A stretch of 64,000 nt of DNA. Origin: Synechococcus sp. 1G10. Its GTDB lineage: Bacteria > Cyanobacteriota > Cyanobacteriia > PCC-6307 > Cyanobiaceae. The position numbers and the translations under genes are program-made. Where the stretch lies: positions 1-64,000 of the forward strand of contig NZ_NQKW01000003.1 in the NCBI RefSeq assembly GCF_002252625.1, in the 5' to 3' direction. Positions 44,675-58,157 of this stretch are shown here, piece by piece. Every line of letters starts with the position of its first letter. Position 1 is the stretch's first letter. The notes under the pieces are model-generated. The model worked only from the letters and a program-made list of their open reading frames with translations, was not told where the DNA came from and did not search any database.

Positions 44675-44986
44675 TCAGTCCTTGGAACCCAGACCGAAGT
44701 TGCTGTTCAGGGCCGGCTCGACTTCACGGTGGGGGCGGGCGATGATGTGGGCAGCCACCAGGCCGTCGCCCACGCGCTCACAGGCATCGGCACCGGCACG
44801 CACAGCCGCATTGACGGCCCCGGTTTCACCGCGGACCAGAACGGTCACGTAGCCGCCACCCACGAACTCACGGCCGATCAAACGCACTTCGGCGGCCTTG
44901 GTCATGGCGTCGGCCGCTTCGATTGCCGGCACGAGGCCGCGCGTTTCGATCATGCCGAGGGCGATGCCCATGGTTTCATTCGCCAT
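44675..44986 (-). CDS. csoS1: Major carboxysome shell protein CsoS1
   Basis: A 103-aa BMC-domain protein that forms the hexagonal shell tiles. It contains GIALGMIETRGLVPAIEAAD, the pore loop region REFVGGGYVTVLV and RPHREVEPAL. It is the first gene of the cso operon, with GGAG about 10 nt before the ATG as ribosome binding site. Its BMC domain is nearly the same as that of the extended paralogue at 37386-38009. Confidence 0.98.
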   Translation of the reverse strand: MANETMGIALGMIETRGLVPAIEAADAMTKAAEVRLIGREFVGGGYVTVLVRGETGAVNAAVRAGADACERVGDGLVAAHIIARPHREVEPALNSNFGLGSKD

Positions 44987-49318
<4,332 letters not shown>

Positions 49319-49352
49319 AGCCGGCCGCCTCGCTCCATCTTCCCGCCCGCGA

Positions 49353-49691
49353 TCAGAGTTGGCGAGCTCTGAAGGTGTCGCAGCTGTTCATGTTGCCGCT
49401 GCGGAAGCCATCTGATGTGCCCAAACGCCGGCAAGATAGTCAGCCATGACCTCCATGCGCACCGAGAGCTGGTTGTACTGGGCTGTGGCAAGCCCGTGCT
49501 GGGCCTTCCTCAGCTGGCGTTCGATACCAAGCTGCTTGTGAACGTGGTGGCCCACCTCATGGGCGATCACATAGGCCTGGGCGAAATCGCCGGGTGCTCC
49601 GAACTGCTGCCGCAACCGGCGCTAGAAAGCGAGGTTGATGTACACCTTCTCATCGTGGGGGCAATCAAACGAAGCCATGGCGGCCTGGGCA
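49353..49691 (-). pseudogene. Decayed YpfJ-type neutral zinc metallopeptidase
   Basis: Pieces of one protease remain in the right order. First comes AMASFDCPHDEKVYINLAF. Directly after it an in-frame TAG (about 49618-49620) interrupts the frame, which then continues [19 protein letters not shown] and HEVGHHVH, the zinc-binding HExxH region. The frame proceeds to [16 protein letters not shown]. In another frame the C-terminal tail [18 protein letters not shown] follows at once, without the roughly 60-70 residues normally between. The N-terminal part is missing altogether. One nonsense codon, an internal deletion with frameshift and N-terminal loss make this a pseudogene. The open piece 49388-49615 could still be miscalled as a gene. 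Confidence 0.88.
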
Positions 49692-50579
49692 TCAAATTTC
49701 GGCGGCAGCTCGCTCCACCAGCCGTCGTGCTACGGCCTGCACGCCGGTGTGGGCGTAGGTGTCGGTGAAGGCATCCAGAAAGGCGGCCAGCTGATCCATC
49801 CGCCCCTGCCAGGGTCCGAGCGTGGATTCAAGCGCCTGGACGGCCCTCTGGCCGGTGAGACCCAGCTGACTGACGAATCCGCCGGCCCATCCGAGCCACT
49901 GGTCGACACCGCGGCGCAGAAAATTCATGTGCTCCGAGTCGCTGCGGCCTGGAATCAGCGCGGCCATCCGTCCGTAGGCCGGCAACTTGCGCAGATCGCC
50001 GCTGCCGGCCGCACCCAGCAGCCCATCGAGACGGGAGAGGGCCTGATCCCCGAGCGGTAGCAGCCCGTCGAAGCAGACCAGGGCCGCCATCCGCACCCTG
50101 GCTTCGCCGGCGTAGTCCGCCAGGGCGGCGCCGAAGTCGGCGAAGCTGTCGCCAGGGAGTCCGTTCACCTGGGTGAAGGCCAGCAGCTCGGCCCCCACCT
50201 TCAGGCTCAGATCCACCGCCTGGAGGGTGTCACCAGGTGGGGTGACGCTGGCTATCCGCTTGAGCAGCGGCACTCCTGCTGTGACGTTGGCCAGCACCCG
50301 CAGCCCGCCGGTGGCGTGCTGGGAGCGATTCACGGCGTCGTAGAGGCTCAGGGCCCGCTCGTAACCCTCATGACGGGCGAGGCTTAGCTGATCGGCGCGT
50401 GCCCGCACCTGGCGCACCAGTTCGGGATCATCGCTGCCGATCACCTCGCGGATCAGCCTGTCAGCGCTGGTGAGGTTGCTCCAGCCGCCGGGCACAAGGG
50501 TACTGATGCCCTTGAGGGACAGCACAGTGAGATCACGGCGGGGAAGGCGCTCTAGGCGCTCGAGGACGGTGCGGCTCAT
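49692..50579 (-). CDS. Hypothetical protein, helical
   Basis: A 295-aa soluble, mostly helical protein with no catalytic motif that I recognise. Starting MSRTVLERLERLPRRDLTVL, it includes LIREVIGSDDPELVRQVRAR and YERALSLYDAVNRS. It overlaps by 4 nt with the upstream membrane-protein gene (50576-51184), so the two are probably translated together. It ends where the metallopeptidase remnant begins, which suggests the remnant was truncated at or near this gene boundary. Confidence 0.7.
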   Translation of the reverse strand: MSRTVLERLERLPRRDLTVLSLKGISTLVPGGWSNLTSADRLIREVIGSDDPELVRQVRARADQLSLARHEGYERALSLYDAVNRSQHATGGLRVLANVTAGVPLLKRIASVTPPGDTLQAVDLSLKVGAELLAFTQVNGLPGDSFADFGAALADYAGEARVRMAALVCFDGLLPLGDQALSRLDGLLGAAGSGDLRKLPAYGRMAALIPGRSDSEHMNFLRRGVDQWLGWAGGFVSQLGLTGQRAVQALESTLGPWQGRMDQLAAFLDAFTDTYAHTGVQAVARRLVERAAAEI

Positions 50580-51184
50580 GAGGCTGGCTGGGGAGCGGCG
50601 GACTTGAGTTCGAGCTGGGGCAGCTGCTCACCGCTGGCGGGGGGCAGGCGGCGGGGCTCAGCGGCCTTGGCGAGCCGCCCGCGGGATGCGGCGGCGGGCT
50701 GAAGTGCCGCCAGGGCCTGGAGATCAAAAGCGCCCAGCAACTCATGCCGGCGCTCGGGTTCTAGCCCTGATCCCTGCCCGATCACTTTGACCTGGAAGCG
50801 GTCGGCCACGAGAAGGGCGCTGGCCTGGGCCCCCTGATCCACCAGAGGCCACCCCTTTAGCCGGGTCTGGACGGCTGCGAACTTGGTGCGGGCCTCCGGT
50901 GCCGTGACTGTGTCGGAGATGGCCAGCAATGCCGTCACCTGACCGTCGTGCTTGAGCTTGGCCTCACTGAATCCCCGCTTCTCCTGGGTGAAGACCACCG
51001 ACTCTCCGGCCGCTGCACTGGGGAACAGCGCATTGAACTCCGTGCCGTTGACCACCTCACGGGTGGAGATCTCGGCAACGGTGCCCCCTGGCAGCCAGGT
51101 GGAGAATGGCAGGAGCAGGATCGCCCCACCAATCAGTGTCACAGCAATGGTGATCCCGATCACCCAGCGCAGAAGGCGCGACAT
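50576..51184 (-). CDS. Membrane-anchored hypothetical protein
   Basis: A 202-aa protein with an N-terminal membrane anchor (LLRWVIGITIAVTLIGGAIL) and an about 115-residue extracytoplasmic domain, then a Pro/Ala/Lys-rich tail (RRLPPASGEQLPQLELKS). It could be a bitopic protein or carry an uncleaved signal. No family is recognised. It overlaps the downstream 295-aa gene by 4 nt. Confidence 0.7.
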   Translation of the reverse strand: MSRLLRWVIGITIAVTLIGGAILLLPFSTWLPGGTVAEISTREVVNGTEFNALFPSAAAGESVVFTQEKRGFSEAKLKHDGQVTALLAISDTVTAPEARTKFAAVQTRLKGWPLVDQGAQASALLVADRFQVKVIGQGSGLEPERRHELLGAFDLQALAALQPAAASRGRLAKAAEPRRLPPASGEQLPQLELKSAAPQPAS

Positions 51185-51241
51185 GCGATCTCCTTCAATC
51201 CTCTGAATCAGCCCATCACTAGCAAGGCTGGAGCGCAGGAC

Positions 51242-52628
<1,387 letters not shown>

Positions 52629-53195
52629 TCAGCGCTGAACCTGGGCCGGCAATGGTTGGGTGCTGATCAAGGGTCTGCCGGACGCGGCCGTGCCAGGCCT
52701 GGCTTCGGCTGGTTCATTCCAGACAACCCGCAGTCGGTTGGGAGCGATCCACTGATCCTGTTCGCGGATCAACTGTTGCTCACCAGTGGTGACGAAGAGT
52801 TGATCGAAACGCTTCTGAGCCTTCTGTAATTTGGCTTTCTCGATCTGAAGGATTGCACTCAGTTCATCATGCTGGTTTAACCGCTGCTGGTAGGCAGCAG
52901 CTAAATGGACCAGGCTGAGGCCCGCCAAGAGAGTTACACCCAGCTTGACGCTGAGGCCAATCACGCTGCAAAGCAATTCCTGCCGATCGGTCGATCCCTG
53001 GTGAATTGCAACCACAGTCGCTGCACTGACTGGTATTGCGGCGGCGGGCCGGGATGCTGGCCGTCGCCCGGATGCCGTCTGACGCTTCGGGGCGGATACG
53101 GGCCTGAGCTGCTGCGCGGCGGACAAGGGGGGGAAGGAGAAGATCTTGCCCGCTTCTAGCAGTTCAGGCCATACATGCCAAGGGCGAGCCCTCGA
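52629..53195 (-). CDS. Hypothetical bitopic protein with FtsL-like topology
   Basis: The frame is open to 53246, but its upstream part overlaps the 3' end of psaM, so the real start is probably inside. I see no ATG between, and a TTG near 53130 is possible; the start given here is arbitrary within that limit. The certain part has a basic, proline-rich cytoplasmic region, one membrane helix (VIGLSVKLGVTLLAGLSLVHLAA), and a heptad-rich coiled coil (LQIEKAKLQKAQKRFDQLF). The topology resembles FtsL/DivIC divisome proteins, but no similarity beyond layout is claimed. Confidence 0.6.
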   Translation of the reverse strand, partial: SRARPWHVWPELLEAGKIFSFPPLSAAQQLRPVSAPKRQTASGRRPASRPAAAIPVSAATVVAIHQGSTDRQELLCSVIGLSVKLGVTLLAGLSLVHLAAAYQQRLNQHDELSAILQIEKAKLQKAQKRFDQLFVTTGEQQLIREQDQWIAPNRLRVVWNEPAEARPGTAASGRPLISTQPLPAQVQR

Positions 53196-53196
53196 T

Positions 53197-53301
53197 TCAG
53201 GCCCGGTAAAGGCTGACGCAGAGACGAATCGCCAGAACGCCGGCATGTGCGGCGACCACCAGGGCGATCAGAACCTCTGCCTGGGTGAGTGTTGTGACCA
53301 T
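53197..53301 (-). CDS. psaM: Photosystem I reaction centre subunit XII (PsaM)
   Basis: A 34-aa single-helix protein, MVTTLTQAEVLIALVVAAHA followed by GVLAIRLCVSLYRA. It matches PsaM in length, in the LTQ/ALVVA start of the helix and in the RL-x3-LYR end. PsaM sits at the trimer interface of cyanobacterial photosystem I. The gene is too short for most gene finders. It lies 53 bp from the divergent CRR6-like gene. Confidence 0.88.
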   Translation of the reverse strand: MVTTLTQAEVLIALVVAAHAGVLAIRLCVSLYRA

Positions 53302-53354
53302 GGACAACGAAGGGGTACAGGTGTCGCCACCATTGTTCGGCTCCCTTCTGCCCG

Positions 53355-53882
53355 GTGTCACAGGATGGCATCGTGCTGTCACAGCTCTTGATGGCTCAAC
53401 CTCCTTCCAGTCTTTCTGTTTCCGCCGAGAGCGTCCGCGCTCTTGATCTTTCGCCGCTTCAACCCTGGGGCGCGTGCGCTCCAGCTGATCTACTCGCGTG
53501 TGCTGGAGCTTTGGGCCTCGACTTTGACTGGCCCCTTCAGCCAGGCGATCCACGCGAGCTCTCAGAACTGCCTGAACTACGCCTGTGGAGTCTGAGGGCC
53601 GATGCGCTTAACCCCTGGCTACCGCTGGTGCTCGACCGCAGCAGCGGCCAGCTTTGCCGCCATGTGGCCATGCTTCTGCCCCATCGCTTCAGCCGCAATG
53701 AGGGGATCCGTTTTGCGCCGGAGAGCCTCGAGCTCTGGATCACCCACCGTTTCTTCCTGCTGGATCACTGGAGCAATGAGCGAGGCCTGAATTGCCGTCA
53801 GGGGCTCGCTCAGATGGCCGCGGTGCTGGGTTTCGAGCTCGATCCCAGCTTCTGGGAGCCGATCAGCCGATCAGCAGGCTGA
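53355..53882 (+). CDS. CRR6-like NDH-1 assembly factor (DUF1817)
   Basis: A 175-aa soluble protein (163 aa if the ATG at 53391 is used). The DUF1817 core is clear: DPRELSELPELRLWSLRADA, PWLPLVLDRSSGQLCRHVAM, LLPHRFSRNEGIRFAPESLE and HRFFLLDHWS. In plants CRR6 is needed for maturation of the NdhI-containing arm of the NDH-1 complex; the cyanobacterial homologue has the same role. Its 3' end overlaps by 20 nt with the convergent TauE/SafE gene. Confidence 0.82.
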   Translation: MSQDGIVLSQLLMAQPPSSLSVSAESVRALDLSPLQPWGACAPADLLACAGALGLDFDWPLQPGDPRELSELPELRLWSLRADALNPWLPLVLDRSSGQLCRHVAMLLPHRFSRNEGIRFAPESLELWITHRFFLLDHWSNERGLNCRQGLAQMAAVLGFELDPSFWEPISRSAG

Positions 53883-54624
53883 AGGCCCGCCGGCCGCTGT
53901 CGAGGGCCAACAGGCCAGTGAGCCCCCGCAGCAGCTGAACCAGGACGGTCTCCGGAACTCTCTCCAGTCGTGCCGCCGACCAGCGGGCCGCCACTGAGGC
54001 CGATCCCCCCAGGATCAGGGCCATTTCCCACTGGGCCTTCGCACCGATCAGGAAGATCACCGACGCTGCCGACGCGGAGCACAACACGGCCAGGGTGCTC
54101 AGGCGTATCGACTCACGTACGGGCAATCGCAGGCACCTGATCATGAGGGGGACCATCAGCAGGCCGCCACCCACCCCCAGCAGCCCACCTGCAAACCCTG
54201 CGACGCTCCCCACCAAGGCCAGAGCCGCCAGCAGCGTCGGTCCTGGAGACGGCTCCCTCTCATTGTCTTGGCGAGGGGAGATCGTCAGAGTCAGGGTCAG
54301 GTACATCAGGGCCTGCAGTCCCAGCAGCTGCCAGCCGCTGAGCAGTCCCCCCAGGCGGCTGAACAGCAGCCCGCTCAGGGCGGCACTCACGCCGATGGTC
54401 AGGCCCATCGCCGGCACCACCCGACCCTGACGCAGGTGCACCCAGGTCCCCCCCAGGGTGGTGGGCACGATCGCCAGGGTGCTGGTGGCCAAGGCCTGAT
54501 GGGGCGCGAGGCCCACCATCAGCAGCATTGGCGAGAACACCAGACCGCCACCGATGCCCAGCAGACCCGAGAGCAGCCCAGCCACCACACCAAGGGGCAC
54601 CAACACCAGCAGATCGCTGAGCAT
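53863..54624 (-). CDS. Sulfite exporter TauE/SafE family permease
   Basis: A 253-aa membrane protein from ATG 54624. Eight helices in two similar halves are suggested: GVVAGLLSGLLGIGGGLVFSP in the first half and VGSVAGFAGGLLGVGGGLLMVP in the second, the duplicated GLLGxGGG motif of the TauE/SafE family. Members move sulfite, sulfoacetate or other small anions; the substrate is unknown. The 3' end overlaps the CRR6-like gene and the start faces the lipoate-ligase-like gene across 8 bp. Confidence 0.9.
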   Translation of the reverse strand: MLSDLLVLVPLGVVAGLLSGLLGIGGGLVFSPMLLMVGLAPHQALATSTLAIVPTTLGGTWVHLRQGRVVPAMGLTIGVSAALSGLLFSRLGGLLSGWQLLGLQALMYLTLTLTISPRQDNEREPSPGPTLLAALALVGSVAGFAGGLLGVGGGLLMVPLMIRCLRLPVRESIRLSTLAVLCSASAASVIFLIGAKAQWEMALILGGSASVAARWSAARLERVPETVLVQLLRGLTGLLALDSGRRAFSLLIG

Positions 54625-54632
54625 GATCGGGA

Positions 54633-55412
54633 TTGAGTGGCGGCCGTACGGTGGCACCAGCATCTTCTGCTGACACCCCTTTCCCGCCAAGCTGGCGCTG
54701 GATCCCGCCCCTTTGCCTGCGCGGCGACTGGCAGATGGCCATCGACGACTGGCTGCTGGATCAGCTGCCGTTCAAGCCAGGGCAGGGAGTCTTGCGCGTT
54801 TACACCTGGAGCACCCCGACTCTGTCGCTCGGCCACCACCAGAAGGTCATCGACCCGTCCTGGAGAAGCGCGAGCCGACAAGGCCGCCTGGCCCTGGCGC
54901 GCCGACCCAGCGGCGGTGGCGCCGTGCTCCATGCCGGCTGCCTCACCTATGCACTGCTCTGGCCCAATCCTCCCCGCCAGCGCCAGCAGGCCTACGGCCT
55001 GGTTGCCGCCTGGCTGGCGCAGGCTCTGGCTTGCCTGGGGCTGCCCCTCAGTCCAGGCCAGGATGAGATCACGGCGCCGGCCTCCAACTGTTTCGCCAGC
55101 AGCACCGCCGCTGATCTGGTGGGCATCGATCGCCAGAAGCGGGTGGGCAGTGCCCAGCTCTGGCGCAGGCGCCAGTTGCTGCAGCACGGCAGCGTGCTGG
55201 TCGCCCCTCCGGCCGCCCTGTGGCAGGAATTGTTCGGTTCACCCCTCAAGGCTCCAGCCACAGCTCCGGGGCTCTCTGTGGCTGCTCTGGAGCAACAGCT
55301 GCGGCTTGCGGCGATCAGGAGTCTGGGGGGAGGACCGCTGCTGGTTGAACCACTGAGCCCAGAGGAATGGGCTGCGGTCGATCGCCGTCGACACAGGTTT
55401 CGCATTTCCTGA
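54633..55412 (+). CDS. Biotin/lipoate A/B protein ligase family protein
   Basis: A 259-aa protein with the LplA/LipB fold: WQMAIDDWLLDQL, LRVYTWSTPTLSLGHHQ, LARRPSGGGAVLHAG as the nucleotide and lipoyl-binding loop, CFASSTAADLVGIDRQKRVG with the catalytic-type Lys region, and LLQHGSVLV. It probably attaches lipoate or octanoate to carrier domains, or is a related scavenging enzyme. The start is uncertain by a few codons because it is tightly divergent from the permease gene. Confidence 0.85.
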   Translation: MSGGRTVAPASSADTPFPPSWRWIPPLCLRGDWQMAIDDWLLDQLPFKPGQGVLRVYTWSTPTLSLGHHQKVIDPSWRSASRQGRLALARRPSGGGAVLHAGCLTYALLWPNPPRQRQQAYGLVAAWLAQALACLGLPLSPGQDEITAPASNCFASSTAADLVGIDRQKRVGSAQLWRRRQLLQHGSVLVAPPAALWQELFGSPLKAPATAPGLSVAALEQQLRLAAIRSLGGGPLLVEPLSPEEWAAVDRRRHRFRIS

Positions 55413-55433
55413 GGAACTGCCAGAGCGCGAGGG

Positions 55434-56660
55434 TCAAGCCTCGCCGCTCTCGGCGATCCCCCGTGCCACCTGGGCCAGGGCCAACCCAAGCGGGTAAGTG
55501 CCCTGGCGCCGGGCGGCCTCCAGCAATGGCTGGGGCAGCCGCAGCCCCAGGCGGGCCAGCACCACTTCAGAGAGTTCCGGGCGCTCCAGGGTGCCGGTTG
55601 GCAGGCCAGCCGAACCCAGCACCAGCAGTCGATCGACACCTGGCTCGTCGAGCTGCAGGGCGGCCTGCCAGAGCGGCGCATCGTGCTGGATGCTTGGCAG
55701 GGTGTCCAAGGGCTGAATGTGGTCCAGCACCCGCTCCTGATCCCAGCGCTGAACAGGCAGATTCTGCAGGGGGTCATCGCCGATCACCCCTTTCCAGCGC
55801 CCTCGCTCGCAGACCAGCACCCAGTCGGGACTGCCATCGCCATCATCCCGCCGCATCCGAGAGAGCTCGCGCAGGGGCGCATCGCCCTCCAGGACCCGAA
55901 ACCGCCGGCGGGAGGCCTCGCTGACCTTGAGGTCCTTGAGGGCTTTCTGTAGGGCCAGCAACTGGATCTGGTTTCTGGATGCGCCCAGTCCGAACCAGCC
56001 GAGCATGATCAGCCAGAAGGCTCCAAGTCCGCCTCCTCGCAGCAGCAGCAACGTGCCCATGCCAACGGCCATCAGCGAGAGGAATCGGCCCATGGCGGCA
56101 GCCACCTGCACGCCGCGCCGTTGACTGCCAGTCCACTGCCACACCAGCGCCTTGACGATCAGTCCGCCGTCAAGCGGCAAGCCGGGGAGCAGGTTGAACA
56201 GGGCCAGCACCAGGTTGAGGGTGCCGAGCTGGCTGACCATTTCACCCAGCAACGGTGAGACATGGACCACGGCATGGCTGCCACCAAGTAAGAGCCCGGC
56301 CAGCAGCAGGCTTACCAGGGGACCGGCGGCAGCCACCTGCAGGGCCGCCATCGCTGTGCTGCATTCCTTCTCGACACTTGCCACCCCGCCAAGCAGGAAC
56401 AGAGTGATGCTGCGCACTTTCACCCCATGGGCGATGGCCACCAGGGAGTGGCCCAGCTCATGCAGCAGCACCGAAACAAACAGCAGCAGCGCTGTTCCCA
56501 GCGCCAGCAGCCACAGGCTGGTGCTGGAGGCCTGTCCCGCCAGCTGAATGCCGTATTGCTGCTCAAAACCCAGGGTGGCGAGCAGCAGGATCACGAACCA
56601 ACTGGGGTGGATGCGGAGCGGGATGCCACCGATCTTGAGGAGCTGCCAACCTTCACCCAC
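55434..56660 (-). CDS. Site-2 protease family metalloprotease with CBS domains
   Basis: A 408-aa intramembrane zinc protease (M50B). The zinc motif HELGHS (HExxH) lies in helix 2, and the third ligand is in NLLPGLPLDGG. The membrane core covers about residues 1-225. The cytosolic C-terminus (about 265-390) has two CBS-type repeats (LLVLGSAGLPTGTLERPE), which often bind adenine nucleotides. Such proteases release membrane-bound regulators; no anti-sigma factor is adjacent. It is convergent with the lipoate-ligase-like gene. Confidence 0.92.
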   Translation of the reverse strand: MGEGWQLLKIGGIPLRIHPSWFVILLLATLGFEQQYGIQLAGQASSTSLWLLALGTALLLFVSVLLHELGHSLVAIAHGVKVRSITLFLLGGVASVEKECSTAMAALQVAAAGPLVSLLLAGLLLGGSHAVVHVSPLLGEMVSQLGTLNLVLALFNLLPGLPLDGGLIVKALVWQWTGSQRRGVQVAAAMGRFLSLMAVGMGTLLLLRGGGLGAFWLIMLGWFGLGASRNQIQLLALQKALKDLKVSEASRRRFRVLEGDAPLRELSRMRRDDGDGSPDWVLVCERGRWKGVIGDDPLQNLPVQRWDQERVLDHIQPLDTLPSIQHDAPLWQAALQLDEPGVDRLLVLGSAGLPTGTLERPELSEVVLARLGLRLPQPLLEAARRQGTYPLGLALAQVARGIAESGEA

Positions 56661-56739
56661 CTGGTTCTGTCCTGCTGATGCCCAGGCCGATCCTGGGCGG
56701 TGTTGATCCGATCCTAGAAAGAGTGGCCCCGACCCTCCT

Positions 56740-57417
56740 GTGGTGTCTCCCCCCCTGTTGAAGATCTGCGGCTTGCGCCAACCGGCCCAGGCCCAGGCGG
56801 TGGCCGGGCTGGGTGTTGACGCCGTGGGGGTGATTGCGGTGCCCTCTTCCCCGCGCTGGCTGGCGCCCGATCAGCGTCTGGTGCTGTTCCAGGCGATGGC
56901 CGCCGGCCGCCCAGACTGCCGAGGTGTGCTGGTGTTGGCGGATCCCGGTGACGAGCTGATCGGGCAGATGGATCCTGCCCATGGCCACCAGGTGCTGCAA
57001 CTGCATGGGCAGGAATCCCCCGCTCGCTGCCGGGAACTGGCCGCAAGAACAGGTTGCAAGATCTGGAAAGCCCTGCGAATACGCGGGCCAGAAGATCTTG
57101 ATCGGGTCCAGGAGTATGGAGACGCGGTGGAAGCGGTGCTGTTGGACGCCTGGGTTCCGGACCAGCTGGGAGGCAGCGGCCGACAGATCCCCACGGCCTG
57201 GCTGGAGGGCTTTCGGCCAGGCCTGCCCTGGTGGTTGGCCGGTGGCGTTGGGCCAGCCAACGCTGCTGATCTGATAGCGAGCTTTCACCCCTGCGGCCTG
57301 GATGTATCCAGTGCTGTCGAGCGAGCACCCGGCGATAAAGATCTCGATCTGGTGCGCGCTTTGGTGCAGGTGGTGAAAGGCGGAGTAGCCCTGGGAAAAT
57401 CGGAACTCAGGTGCTGA
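56740..57417 (+). CDS. trpF: Phosphoribosylanthranilate isomerase
   Basis: A 225-aa (beta/alpha)8 enzyme of tryptophan synthesis. The catalytic Cys is in LLKICGLRQP and the catalytic Asp in AVLLDAWVPDQLGGSG; the phosphate-binding end is WLAGGVGPANAADLI and GLDVSSAVERAPGDKD. It starts at a GTG (56740). The last 11 bp overlap the 3' end of the convergent folE gene. Confidence 0.94.
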   Translation: MVSPPLLKICGLRQPAQAQAVAGLGVDAVGVIAVPSSPRWLAPDQRLVLFQAMAAGRPDCRGVLVLADPGDELIGQMDPAHGHQVLQLHGQESPARCRELAARTGCKIWKALRIRGPEDLDRVQEYGDAVEAVLLDAWVPDQLGGSGRQIPTAWLEGFRPGLPWWLAGGVGPANAADLIASFHPCGLDVSSAVERAPGDKDLDLVRALVQVVKGGVALGKSELRC

Positions 57418-58150
57418 GCAACCCTTGCTGTTGCTTCACCAGTTCGAAGAACTCCTGCTTGAGGCTTGGGTCGTGACGGAAATCACCCCGAACCACTGAA
57501 TTGATCATGCTGGTCTGAGGTTCTTTGACCCCGCGCCACTTCATGCAGTAATGCTGCGCTTTGACAAGAATCGCCAGACCCTGGGGCTTGCACAGACGTT
57601 CGATTTCATCCGCGAGGATCATCACAGCTTCCTCCTGGATGTGTGGACGGGAGAATACCCAATCCGCCACCCTGGTGAACTTGGAGAGGCCGATGACCCG
57701 ATCACCGGGCTTGATCCCGATCCAGCAGTTACCCAGGATCGGCACCAAGTGGTGAGAGCAGGCCGAGCGGATACTGATCGGCCCAACGGTATAGATTTCG
57801 TCAAGATGTTTGACGTTTGGAAAGCTTGCGATCTTCGGCTGTTTGTGATAACGACCCTTGAAGACTTCATGGAGGTACATCCTGGCGACGCGCTCGGCAG
57901 TTTCCTCAGTGTTGTGATCGTTGTCGATGTCGATAACGAGGCTTCGCAGCATCTGCCTGACCTTGCCCGCCACCTCGATCTCGAGCTGATCGAGTTCGCC
58001 CTCGAGCAGATGATCAGCAATGTTGTCGTTGGCGAAGTAGGGCACGCCAGCCTGGTTCAGGCGCTCGCGAATGCGGGCACTGACAGGCCCTGGGGCCACG
58101 TCGGGGGTGATCGACTTGGAGCGAGTGGTGGAGGGGATGGTGGATGTCAT
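57407..58150 (-). CDS. folE: GTP cyclohydrolase I
   Basis: A 247-aa enzyme for the first step of folate/pterin synthesis from GTP. Zinc and catalytic residues lie in the SACSHHLVPILGNCWIGI block and in CMKWRGVKEPQTSMINSVV near the C-terminus. ERVARMYLHEVFKGR is the family start of the core. The first about 55 residues are a polar extension. It is followed upstream by an SDR gene with a 7-bp gap, suggesting an operon. Confidence 0.95.
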   Translation of the reverse strand: MTSTIPSTTRSKSITPDVAPGPVSARIRERLNQAGVPYFANDNIADHLLEGELDQLEIEVAGKVRQMLRSLVIDIDNDHNTEETAERVARMYLHEVFKGRYHKQPKIASFPNVKHLDEIYTVGPISIRSACSHHLVPILGNCWIGIKPGDRVIGLSKFTRVADWVFSRPHIQEEAVMILADEIERLCKPQGLAILVKAQHYCMKWRGVKEPQTSMINSVVRGDFRHDPSLKQEFFELVKQQQGLLST

Positions 58151-58157
58151 GAAAGAC

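Noticed and set aside
43084-44745. 553-codon plus-strand frame opposite cbbL
   Set aside because: Antisense of the highly conserved Rubisco gene; no independent support.
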